Shown here piece by piece: positions 1-5,132 of a stretch of 5,134 bases of DNA (its first letter is position 1; every line of letters begins with the position of its first letter). The DNA is from Micrococcales bacterium (GTDB lineage Bacteria > Actinomycetota > Actinomycetes > Actinomycetales > Cellulomonadaceae). The notes under the pieces were generated by a model. The model was not told the DNA's origin. It worked only from the letters and a program-made list of their open reading frames with translations, and did no database searches. A program made the translations under genes and the position numbers. Location: positions 1-5,134 of the forward strand of contig WRCL01000177.1 in the NCBI GenBank assembly GCA_009783975.1, in the 5' to 3' direction.

Positions 1-116
1 CGCACGTCTTCGTCGTCGCGGTCGTGGTCGTCGAGGACGTCGGCGGGGTCGAGCACGTCAGGGCCGGCCTCGTCAGGTGCGTCGTCGGTGTGCTCAGGGT
101 CGCTCACGCCGTCCAT
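1..116 (-). CDS. Partial CDS: acidic N-terminus of an unrecognised protein, possibly a Bpa (DUF2587) homologue
   Basis: Reading leftwards from an ATG at 116-114 gives 38 full codons with no stop before the window edge, so only the N-terminus is present. The peptide begins MDGVSDPEHTDD and is strikingly acidic: 17 of 38 residues are Asp or Glu, with no hydrophobic or membrane segment. Codons end mostly in G or C, which supports real coding. A GTG four codons in (107-105) is an alternative start; neither start has a strong Shine-Dalgarno sequence. The gene lies 54 bp downstream of the quinone oxidoreductase on the same strand, so the two are probably co-transcribed. In my recollection several actinobacteria carry a DUF2587 bacterial proteasome activator next to such an oxidoreductase, and that family has a variable acidic N-terminus. 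This assignment rests on context only, since the conserved core would lie outside the window. That a gene is here is fairly sure; its identity is not. Confidence 0.55.
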   Translation of the reverse strand, partial: MDGVSDPEHTDDAPDEAGPDVLDPADVLDDHDRDDEDV

Positions 117-129
117 CGTACGTTCGCTG

Positions 130-158
130 GGCCCACGGCCTGCACCCGGCGGTGGGCC
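130..158. repeat. Inverted repeat (7-bp arms) between the two minus-strand genes
   Basis: GGCCCAC at 130-136 is the exact reverse complement of GTGGGCC at 152-158, with a 15-base GC-rich spacer. It lies in the 54-bp gap between the oxidoreductase stop and the start of the acidic protein. A transcript hairpin could form, but no T-run follows on the minus strand, so it is not a convincing intrinsic terminator. It could be an mRNA processing or partial attenuation element, or chance in GC-rich DNA. Confidence 0.4.
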
Positions 159-170
159 GATGGGGGACGG

Positions 171-1157
171 TCAGCAGGTGAGCAGGACTTTGCCGAACAC
201 CTCACCGGAGGCGAGCAGCCGGTGCGCGTCGGCGGCCTGCTCCAACGGGAGCCGGGCGTGGACGACCGGACGGACCTGCCCGGCGGCGACCAGAGGCCAG
301 AGGTTCTCGCGGACCCCAGCGACGATCGCGACCCGTTCGGGCAGCGGACGCGAACGCAGCGTCGTACCGATGACGCTCGCCCGGCGGGTGAGCAACAGCC
401 CAAGGTCGAGCGTCCCGCGCCGCCCCTTCTGAAGCCCGATAACCACGAGCCGGCCCCCGACGGCGAGCATCGCGAGGTTGTCGGCGAGCCCTGCGGCACC
501 CACGACGTCGAGGATGATGTCGACCCCGCGCCCGTCCGTGGCGGCCAGGACTGCCTCCACTAAAGTGTTGTTGTTGTGGTCAAAAACGCTATCGGCGCAA
601 AATTCACCCACCCTTGCGACGCGCTCTGGGCCCCCAGCGGTCGCGAGCACCCTCAGACCTAGTGCGACGCCGGTCTGGACCGCTATCGACCCCACGCCAC
701 CAGAGCCTCCACGCACGAGCAACGTCTGGCCGCGACGGGCGCCGGCAGCCTCGAGGTTGCTCATCACTGTGGCTGTGGCCTCGGGCAACGCTGCAGCGTC
801 GACGAGATCGACCCCGTCGGGCACAGGCAGCACAAGGCCGGCGTCGACGACGACGCGTTCGGCGTAGCCACCACCTGTGAGCAGGGCGCACACCTGGTCG
901 CCGACGTGCCACGGCGTCGTCGTGCCCGATCGCTCAGGCCCGAGGGAGACGACCGTGCCGGAGACTTCCAGGCCTGGCCAGGGGGGTGCTCCAGGTGGTG
1001 GCGGATAGTGCCCGGCGCGCTGGAGCAGATCTGCATGGTTGACTCCAGCGGCTGCGACCTGCACGATCACTGTGCCAAAGGTGGCCACCGGCTCGGTCAC
1101 CTCGGCAGGCTGGAGCACATCGGGTTCGCCCGGGGCTTGGTTCAGGACCGCACGCAT
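171..1157 (-). CDS. NAD(P)H-quinone oxidoreductase, PIG3-type zinc-less MDR family
   Basis: This 328-residue cytoplasmic enzyme belongs to the medium-chain dehydrogenase/reductase superfamily. By family it should use NADPH to reduce quinones or similar electrophilic carbonyls. The N-terminal GroES-like domain (about 1-125) carries the PIG3 signature NHADLLQRAGHYPPPPGA at 40-57, followed by GLEVSG at 62-67. LPEATATVMSNL at 124-135 is the family's conserved block before the nucleotide-binding domain. The Rossmann fold (about 126-260) has the glycine-rich loop GGSGGVGS at 150-157 and ATAGG at 172-176. No structural zinc cysteine cluster is seen, as expected for quinone oxidoreductases. Length matches the family's usual 320-335 residues. 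The frame stays open 20 codons upstream, but the ATG at 1157 places the typical MRAVLNQ start first, with a -10-like hexamer just before it. An AT-rich patch around 558-605 includes a TTA codon (Leu199) and three consecutive Asn codons. Exact substrate unknown. Confidence 0.93.
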   Translation of the reverse strand: MRAVLNQAPGEPDVLQPAEVTEPVATFGTVIVQVAAAGVNHADLLQRAGHYPPPPGAPPWPGLEVSGTVVSLGPERSGTTTPWHVGDQVCALLTGGGYAERVVVDAGLVLPVPDGVDLVDAAALPEATATVMSNLEAAGARRGQTLLVRGGSGGVGSIAVQTGVALGLRVLATAGGPERVARVGEFCADSVFDHNNNTLVEAVLAATDGRGVDIILDVVGAAGLADNLAMLAVGGRLVVIGLQKGRRGTLDLGLLLTRRASVIGTTLRSRPLPERVAIVAGVRENLWPLVAAGQVRPVVHARLPLEQAADAHRLLASGEVFGKVLLTC

Positions 1158-1164
1158 ACGTCCG

Positions 1165-1193
1165 ACTGTAGAGGTACGAGGCCCGGCAGTCTC
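1165..1193 (-). promoter_or_regulatory. Candidate leaderless promoter of the quinone oxidoreductase
   Basis: On the minus strand TACAGT (1170-1165) fits the TAnnnT -10 pattern common in actinobacteria. GAGACT (1193-1188), 17 bases upstream, keeps the GAC core of a -35 element (three of six consensus bases). The -10 ends 7 bases before the ATG at 1157, so transcription would begin at or next to the start codon. That predicts a leaderless mRNA and agrees with the lack of a good Shine-Dalgarno sequence there. This is inference from spacing and pattern only. Confidence 0.4.
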
Positions 1194-1204
1194 GTGTCGC
1201 GAGA
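1190..1204. repeat. Short inverted repeat overlapping the leftward -35 candidate
   Basis: TCTCG (1190-1194) and CGAGA (1200-1204) are exact inverted copies around a 5-base centre. The left arm lies within the proposed -35 of the oxidoreductase promoter, so it could be an operator half-site pair. Five-base arms are easily found by chance in GC-rich DNA. Confidence 0.25.
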
Positions 1205-1263
1205 AGGTCGAAGCCACCGGCCTGTTCGCGGCACAATAGGGCGATGCCTAATGCCGGTGCGGG

Positions 1264-1278
1264 CCTCAGCCGATGAGG
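1264..1278. repeat. Short inverted repeat upstream of the sensor kinase
   Basis: CCTCA (1264-1268) and TGAGG (1274-1278) are exact inverted copies around GCCGA. The element lies about 80 bp before the kinase start and could be an operator or a 5' leader hairpin. Chance occurrence cannot be excluded. Confidence 0.25.
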
Positions 1279-1304
1279 ACCGCACGGAAGTAGGACAGGG
1301 AACG

Positions 1305-1322
1305 TGCACCGGGCCGGGTGCA
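1305..1322. repeat. 18-bp interrupted palindrome in the sensor kinase leader
   Basis: TGCACC (1305-1310) and GGTGCA (1317-1322) are perfect inverted copies separated by six bases (GGGCCG). The element ends 37 bases before the kinase ATG. It is the best palindrome in the divergent region and could be a repressor site or a leader-mRNA hairpin. Its right arm contains the upstream in-frame GTG at 1318. Confidence 0.35.
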
Positions 1323-1347
1323 GGTTCGTGACCGAAACCGGGCGGAC

Positions 1348-1354
1348 GAGAGGA
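1348..1354 (+). promoter_or_regulatory. Ribosome binding site that decides the kinase start
   Basis: GAGAGGA lies 5 bases before the ATG at 1360, a normal spacing for a Shine-Dalgarno sequence. The upstream in-frame GTG at 1318 has only a generic G/C stretch before it. This supports 1360 as the start, giving a protein that opens with MLRRFNVSTR just before the first membrane helix. Confidence 0.7.
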
Positions 1355-1359
1355 ACGAC

Positions 1360-4300
1360 ATGCTGCGACGGTTCAACGTCAGCACGCGGGTGAGGACCGT
1401 CCTCATCATCCCGATGGTCGTACTGGTCGTCGCTGGTGCGTACATCGGCTGGGGCACCTACCAGGACTTCCGGACCGCACAGGCCAACGCCGCTGCGGTC
1501 CACGCCCTTGACGAGTTCCGTGGCGTGGTCGCCGCGATCCGCGTCGAGCAGGTTTCGACCGACGACCAGCGCGCCAACGACATCGCCTCGACGAACATCG
1601 CGGTCGACAACTTCAAACGTGCGGCCAAGGAAGTGGACACCAGTGCGCTGCCTGCCGACTCGGCGGTGCGTCTGAACAACCTCGTCGCAGCGATCGACGG
1701 CTTGCTCGACGACGCGCGGGGCCTGGTCGAGGAGGAGTCTCCCAAACAGCACGCAGCCTACGTGTGGGTCATCACTGACATGCAGGGGTTCGTGCGTTCG
1801 TGGGCATCGCTGACCCCGGACCGGACGCTCGCACAGTGGCTGAACGCCTACGACGCGATGTTCACCTATTCCCTCGCGGTCAGCAGCGAGATCCGTGCTG
1901 GCCGGTCGGTCATCCGCTCTGCGGAGGCCGCGATGAGACGCGAAGGCGGCGGGGAGGTCAGTGCCTACGCCAGGGAAGGTTTTGTCGCCGAGAACTGGTT
2001 CACCGAGACGACCCGGACCGACGCTGTGACCGCCCTGATCGACCTGCCTGGCCGCCTCGACGAGTCGCTGAGGAACCTCAACGGCATCTCGCTGACCTTG
2101 GACGAAGGTGACGAGGCCCGCAAAGAGGCGCTCACCTTGAACATGGCCCGTGCCACCCTCCATGACGCTGTGAAGATGACCCCGTACGTCGAAGGTGACG
2201 TCCCGCAGGTCCCCACCATGGACGAGTGGAACCTGCTCGGTAACCGGTGGTTCGACCAGATCGCCGGGGTCGAGGAGTCCCTCACCGGCTCCGCGGGCGA
2301 GGCCGCTGCGAAGGCCCGCTCGGCGTCGTGGATCGCCGGGACCATCACCGCTGGGGTGCTGCTGCTCGGGCTGCTCATCGCGTGGCTCGTCGCCCGGCGT
2401 GTCGCCGTGTCGATCACACGGCCGCTCAGCCACCTGACCAAGGCCACCGCGACCGTGCGCGACCAGCTGCCCAGGCTCGTCGAGCAGGTGTCGGTGCCTG
2501 GTGAGGGCCCCGACACCGAGCTGCCCCAGGTGCCTGTGGAGACCTCTGACGAGATCGGCCGTCTGGCCATGGCGTTCAACGACGTCAACGCCACGACGAT
2601 CCAGGTCGCCCAGGAACAGGCCGCCCTGCGTGGGTCGATCGCGGAGATGTTCGTCAACGTCGCCCGTCGCGACCAGGTGCTGCTCAACCGCCAGCTGGCG
2701 TTCGTCGACTCCCTGGAACGTTCTGAGGAAGACCCGACGGTCCTGGCGAACCTGTTCCACCTGGACCACCTGGCCACCCGTATGCGGCGCAACGCCGAGT
2801 CCCTGCTCGTGCTCGCCGGGATCGACTCGGGCCGCCGGTTGCGTGAGTCGATGCCGCTGTCGGACGTCATCCGTACCGCGTCGTCGGAGATCGAGCAGTA
2901 CGACCGTGTCGAGCTCGACCTCAACGTCGACCCGCTCATGCTCGGCTTCAACGCCTTGCCCGCTGCGCACATGCTCGCCGAGCTGCTGGAGAACGCTTCG
3001 GTGTTCTCCGAGCCTGACACCCCGGTGGAGGTCTCCACAGGGATGGAAGGGCAGTTCGTCACGGTCACCGTGCTCGACCACGGGATCGGTATGACCGAGT
3101 CCGAGCTCGCCTCGGTCAACGACAAGCTCAGCTCGACATCGCCGACCGACGCCCTGGGCGCCCAGCGCCTGGGCCTGTTCGTCGTCTCGCGCCTGGCCCG
3201 GCGTCTTGGGGCCTCTGTCGAGGTCCGCCACTCCTCGCAGGGCTCGGGTACCGAGACCATCGTGCACTTCCCGGTCGCGCTGTTCGCCGGGCTGGAGACC
3301 TCGTCGCAGGCCCCGGTCGGGGTCGAGCAGTTCGCCGACTTCGACGCACCGTCGTCCCCGGCGTACCAGCAGGCCTATGCCGACGACCCCCTGCCTGCTG
3401 TGGCGTTCAGCGCCTCGCAGGGCTACCCCGACCAGTACGGCGACCCGCAGCACGCCGACCCGTACGCGTACTCCGGTTCGGTCTCTGACGCCTACCGTGA
3501 CCAGGCAGCCCCGGACGCCCGTGAGGTCGACCTCGCCGCCCTCACCGACGGCCAGACCGAGCAGGGCCTGCCACGGCGCCGCTCGGGCGACGACGACGCG
3601 TTCATCTTGCCCCCGTCGGTGCAGGCCCATGAGCTGCCCTCGGACTTCTCGGTCCCGGCGACCTCCGGGTTCACCCCGACCATGGCCGCCGGCACGGGCC
3701 TGCCCAGCCGCCGCCAGTCGGTGCCAGCAGGACCGCTGATCGAGCCGATGGACTTCGGCCCGACCACCCCGGTCGACCCGTCCGAGCGTCAGAGCCTGTT
3801 CTCAGGGTTCCGTGGCTGGTCGCGCACCCAGAACGAGGCCCAAGAGGTCGAGCGGCCCTCGCCGTTCGGCGGGTCGCGCTCGTGGGACGCCCCAGCCGAC
3901 CAGCCGGTGTCTGTCGGTGCGTCCGGGTACGACCCGGACTTCGACCAGACTGTCGGGCTCACCCGTCGTGGGCGGCACTCCAACGACATCATGGAAGGCC
4001 CGACCGAGGTGCCGTACGGGCACACCGAGTCCGAGGTCGCCGCCTGGCACACCGGGCCGATCCCGTTGGCCGAACCAGCCGACGACTCCGACTGGCCGTC
4101 GGCGACGTGGGACACCGCACCGTGGCAGACCGGGATGTTCGCCGCGGCAGGTCCGATGCCCACGACCTTCGACCAGCCCTCAGGTGACTACTACGCCCCG
4201 GGACCTGCCGGAGGGTTCGACTCTGAGGCTCCAGGCTGGGCGACGGTGGGCGACGACCCAGCGTGGCAGCCGGTGATGGACCTGTCGTCCGAACCGCTCG

Positions 4301-5082
4301 CCCCGGTCGCCGCACCGCCGAACGACGCCAGCGCGTGGTCGTGGCCGGCTCCTGGCGAGGCCGAGCAACAGCCAGCGGCCTGGGCGGACCCGAACGCCGG
4401 GCAGGCGTGGCAGGCCGACGAGCAGGCCCAGTGGCCTGCCGAACCGGCCGGCCAGTGGCCCCAGCCTGAGCCCGCACCGGACTGGACCCAACCCAGGTCC
4501 GCCGCCGAGTGGTCCCAGTGGTCACCTGGTGAGGGCGGCCAGGCCCAGCCTGACCCAGCACCGTGGCAGGCCGAGTCTGCAGGTGGGTGGGCTGTGGAGT
4601 CGCACCCCGACGACTCTGCGCGCAGCCGCGGGCTCTTCGGCCGCAAGAAGGACGGCGACGCGCTCGACCCCGGCGGGTCGGCGTGGCAGCCCAGCCCCGA
4701 GAGCGCAGAGGCGTGGTCGTCCACGCCAGACGCAGCGTTCGACCCAGGCCAAGGCTTCACACCGGCGTACGTCCCCGCCGAGGCCCCACCAGCGGCGTCG
4801 CGGACGAACCTTGACGACGACGTGTTCGCCATGCTCCAGCTGCGCTCAGACATCGAGGAGCAGGCGCTGGCCGAGCTGTCCCAGTTGTCCGCCTACCGTC
4901 CTGACATGGGCGGCAGCGGCGAACGGTTGACCCGACGCGTGCCGACGGCTGTCCCAGCCGCCGTGCCCGGTGCCGGGGCTGCCCCGATCCGGCGTGACGC
5001 CGACGAGCTGCGTTCGCGGCTCGCCAGCTTCCAGTCCGGGACCAGCCGAGGCCGCCGTGCCTCCCTGGACCAAGGAGCGTGA
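1360..5082 (+). CDS. NIT-HAMP sensor histidine kinase, CvnA-like (conservon), with long C-terminal tail
   Basis: This 1240-residue membrane kinase would sense an external signal and act on a downstream roadblock/GTPase module. A positive N-terminus precedes transmembrane helix 1 (about 13-31). Residues 32-324 form a mainly helical extracellular sensor of the NIT (nitrate/nitrite-sensing) type, and helix 2 spans about 325-345. A HAMP region follows (about 346-420, with ITRPLSHLT at 352-360 and DEIGRLAMAFNDV at 397-409). The dimerisation segment holds FHLDHLATRMRR (466-477), where H470 is the likely equivalent of the phospho-accepting His in this atypical family. The ATPase domain has the N-box ELLENA (541-546), G1 box DHGIGM (573-578) and G2-like RLGLFVV (603-609). 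Residues about 645-1145 are low-complexity, rich in Pro, Ala, Gln and Trp. The C-terminus has an acidic helix (1150-1178), LTRRVP (1190-1195) and ELRSRLASFQSG (1216-1227), resembling C-termini I recall from Streptomyces homologues. Family assignment is firm; the ligand is unknown. Confidence 0.92.
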   Translation: MLRRFNVSTRVRTVLIIPMVVLVVAGAYIGWGTYQDFRTAQANAAAVHALDEFRGVVAAIRVEQVSTDDQRANDIASTNIAVDNFKRAAKEVDTSALPADSAVRLNNLVAAIDGLLDDARGLVEEESPKQHAAYVWVITDMQGFVRSWASLTPDRTLAQWLNAYDAMFTYSLAVSSEIRAGRSVIRSAEAAMRREGGGEVSAYAREGFVAENWFTETTRTDAVTALIDLPGRLDESLRNLNGISLTLDEGDEARKEALTLNMARATLHDAVKMTPYVEGDVPQVPTMDEWNLLGNRWFDQIAGVEESLTGSAGEAAAKARSASWIAGTITAGVLLLGLLIAWLVARRVAVSITRPLSHLTKATATVRDQLPRLVEQVSVPGEGPDTELPQVPVETSDEIGRLAMAFNDVNATTIQVAQEQAALRGSIAEMFVNVARRDQVLLNRQLAFVDSLERSEEDPTVLANLFHLDHLATRMRRNAESLLVLAGIDSGRRLRESMPLSDVIRTASSEIEQYDRVELDLNVDPLMLGFNALPAAHMLAELLENASVFSEPDTPVEVSTGMEGQFVTVTVLDHGIGMTESELASVNDKLSSTSPTDALGAQRLGLFVVSRLARRLGASVEVRHSSQGSGTETIVHFPVALFAGLETSSQAPVGVEQFADFDAPSSPAYQQAYADDPLPAVAFSASQGYPDQYGDPQHADPYAYSGSVSDAYRDQAAPDAREVDLAALTDGQTEQGLPRRRSGDDDAFILPPSVQAHELPSDFSVPATSGFTPTMAAGTGLPSRRQSVPAGPLIEPMDFGPTTPVDPSERQSLFSGFRGWSRTQNEAQEVERPSPFGGSRSWDAPADQPVSVGASGYDPDFDQTVGLTRRGRHSNDIMEGPTEVPYGHTESEVAAWHTGPIPLAEPADDSDWPSATWDTAPWQTGMFAAAGPMPTTFDQPSGDYYAPGPAGGFDSEAPGWATVGDDPAWQPVMDLSSEPLAPVAAPPNDASAWSWPAPGEAEQQPAAWADPNAGQAWQADEQAQWPAEPAGQWPQPEPAPDWTQPRSAAEWSQWSPGEGGQAQPDPAPWQAESAGGWAVESHPDDSARSRGLFGRKKDGDALDPGGSAWQPSPESAEAWSSTPDAAFDPGQGFTPAYVPAEAPPAASRTNLDDDVFAMLQLRSDIEEQALAELSQLSAYRPDMGGSGERLTRRVPTAVPAAVPGAGAAPIRRDADELRSRLASFQSGTSRGRRASLDQGA
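4045..4716 (+). repeat. Tryptophan-rich low-complexity region of the kinase tail
   Basis: Residues 896-1119 of the kinase contain 19 tryptophans in a Pro/Ala/Gln/Asp/Glu background. From W1008 to W1051 they recur every 8 or 9 residues (1008, 1017, 1025, 1033, 1042, 1051), mostly as Ala/Gln-Trp followed by Pro, Gln or Ala. At DNA level this is recurring TGG in GC-rich context rather than an exact tandem repeat. Such a region is expected to be disordered; a binding role is inference. Confidence 0.7.
5072..5077 (+). promoter_or_regulatory. Ribosome binding site for the mini-ORF, inside the kinase 3' end
   Basis: AAGGAG lies in the last codons of the kinase gene and 8 bases before the ATG at 5086. 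It is a near-consensus Shine-Dalgarno sequence at good spacing. It is too far (49 bases) to serve the GTG at 5127, which has its own site, so it argues for initiation at 5086. Confidence 0.55.
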
Positions 5083-5085
5083 CGT

Positions 5086-5130
5086 ATGGACTGTCACGCC
5101 ACCTGCTACTCACCTGAGGAGGAAGTGTGA
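5086..5130 (+). CDS. 14-codon mini-ORF between kinase and next gene (candidate coupling peptide)
   Basis: An ATG three bases after the kinase stop opens a 14-residue frame, MDCHATCYSPEEEV, ending in TGA at 5128-5130. It is preceded by AAGGAG at 8-base spacing. Its stop overlaps the GTG start of the next gene (bases 5127-5130 read GTGA), the usual geometry for translational coupling. The peptide has two Cys and one His in CHATC. I recognise no family. It may only carry ribosomes from the kinase onto the next start, it may be a functional micropeptide, or it may be chance. Confidence 0.35.
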   Translation: MDCHATCYSPEEEV

Positions 5131-5132
5131 GT
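5108..5132 (+). promoter_or_regulatory. Potential hairpin enclosing the RBS and start codon of the downstream gene
   Basis: ACTCAC (5108-5113) pairs perfectly with GTGAGT (5127-5132). The 13-base loop contains the AGGAGG of the next gene, and the right arm contains its GTG start. Ribosomes translating the mini-ORF would pass through this stem. The pairing is directly visible; that it folds or regulates is inference. Confidence 0.35.
5116..5122 (+). promoter_or_regulatory. Ribosome binding site of the downstream gene
   Basis: GAGGAGG is a full-strength Shine-Dalgarno sequence. It ends 4 bases before the GTG at 5127, slightly short but workable. The GTG at 5125 is followed directly by TGA and cannot be the start, so 5127 is chosen. 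Confidence 0.65.

Larger units (their letters stand above)
1158..1359. other. Divergent intergenic region between oxidoreductase and sensor kinase
   Basis: These 202 bp separate the divergent starts at 1157 and 1360 and must hold both promoters. The leftward promoter is described separately. For the rightward gene I see no good -35/-10 pair; the most AT-rich spot is CACAATAG at 1232-1239, a weak -10 candidate (CACAAT matches four of six consensus bases) without a matching -35. Three short inverted repeats (1190-1204, 1264-1278, 1305-1322) are listed separately. No RNA gene or convincing small coding sequence was found. Confidence 0.6.

Noticed and set aside
130..158. Intrinsic terminator after the oxidoreductase.
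   Set aside because: The inverted repeat is real, but no T-tract follows on the minus strand and another gene begins 14 bases beyond the repeat.
24..563. Plus-strand frame of 179 codons over the oxidoreductase 3' half.
   Set aside because: It is antisense to a clear MDR protein, has an Arg/Pro/Asp-rich shadow composition and lacks a ribosome binding site.
1158..1217. Extending the oxidoreductase 20 codons upstream to 1217.
   Set aside because: The family begins at MRAVLNQ, and the extension would run across the proposed promoter.
1244..1276. Ten-codon frame MPNAGAGLSR in the divergent region.
   Set aside because: Only a poor G-rich match to a Shine-Dalgarno sequence precedes it and it is very short, with nothing linking it to the kinase start 83 bases later.
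1318..1359. Extending the kinase to the in-frame GTG at 1318.
   Set aside because: That GTG sits in a palindrome with no convincing ribosome binding site, and the extra 14 residues are polar and atypical. ATG 1360 has GAGAGGA at proper spacing and gives the usual short basic N-terminus before helix 1.
1965..3260. Second long antisense frame (431 codons) under the kinase.
   Set aside because: Ser/Arg/Thr-rich composition with no motifs, and the opposite strand encodes clear HAMP and HATPase motifs across the same bases.
934..3630. Open frame of about 898 codons on the minus strand.
   Set aside because: It lies antisense to the sensor kinase and across the oxidoreductase start. Its product is low-complexity Arg/Gly/Asp/His/Val text with no domain. 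Long antisense frames are a by-product of G/C-ending codons in the real gene.
3292..4794. The kinase tail as a separate gene or a frameshifted fusion.
   Set aside because: The frame is continuous with uniform codon usage, no internal start with a ribosome binding site stands out, and long low-complexity tails are normal in this kinase family.
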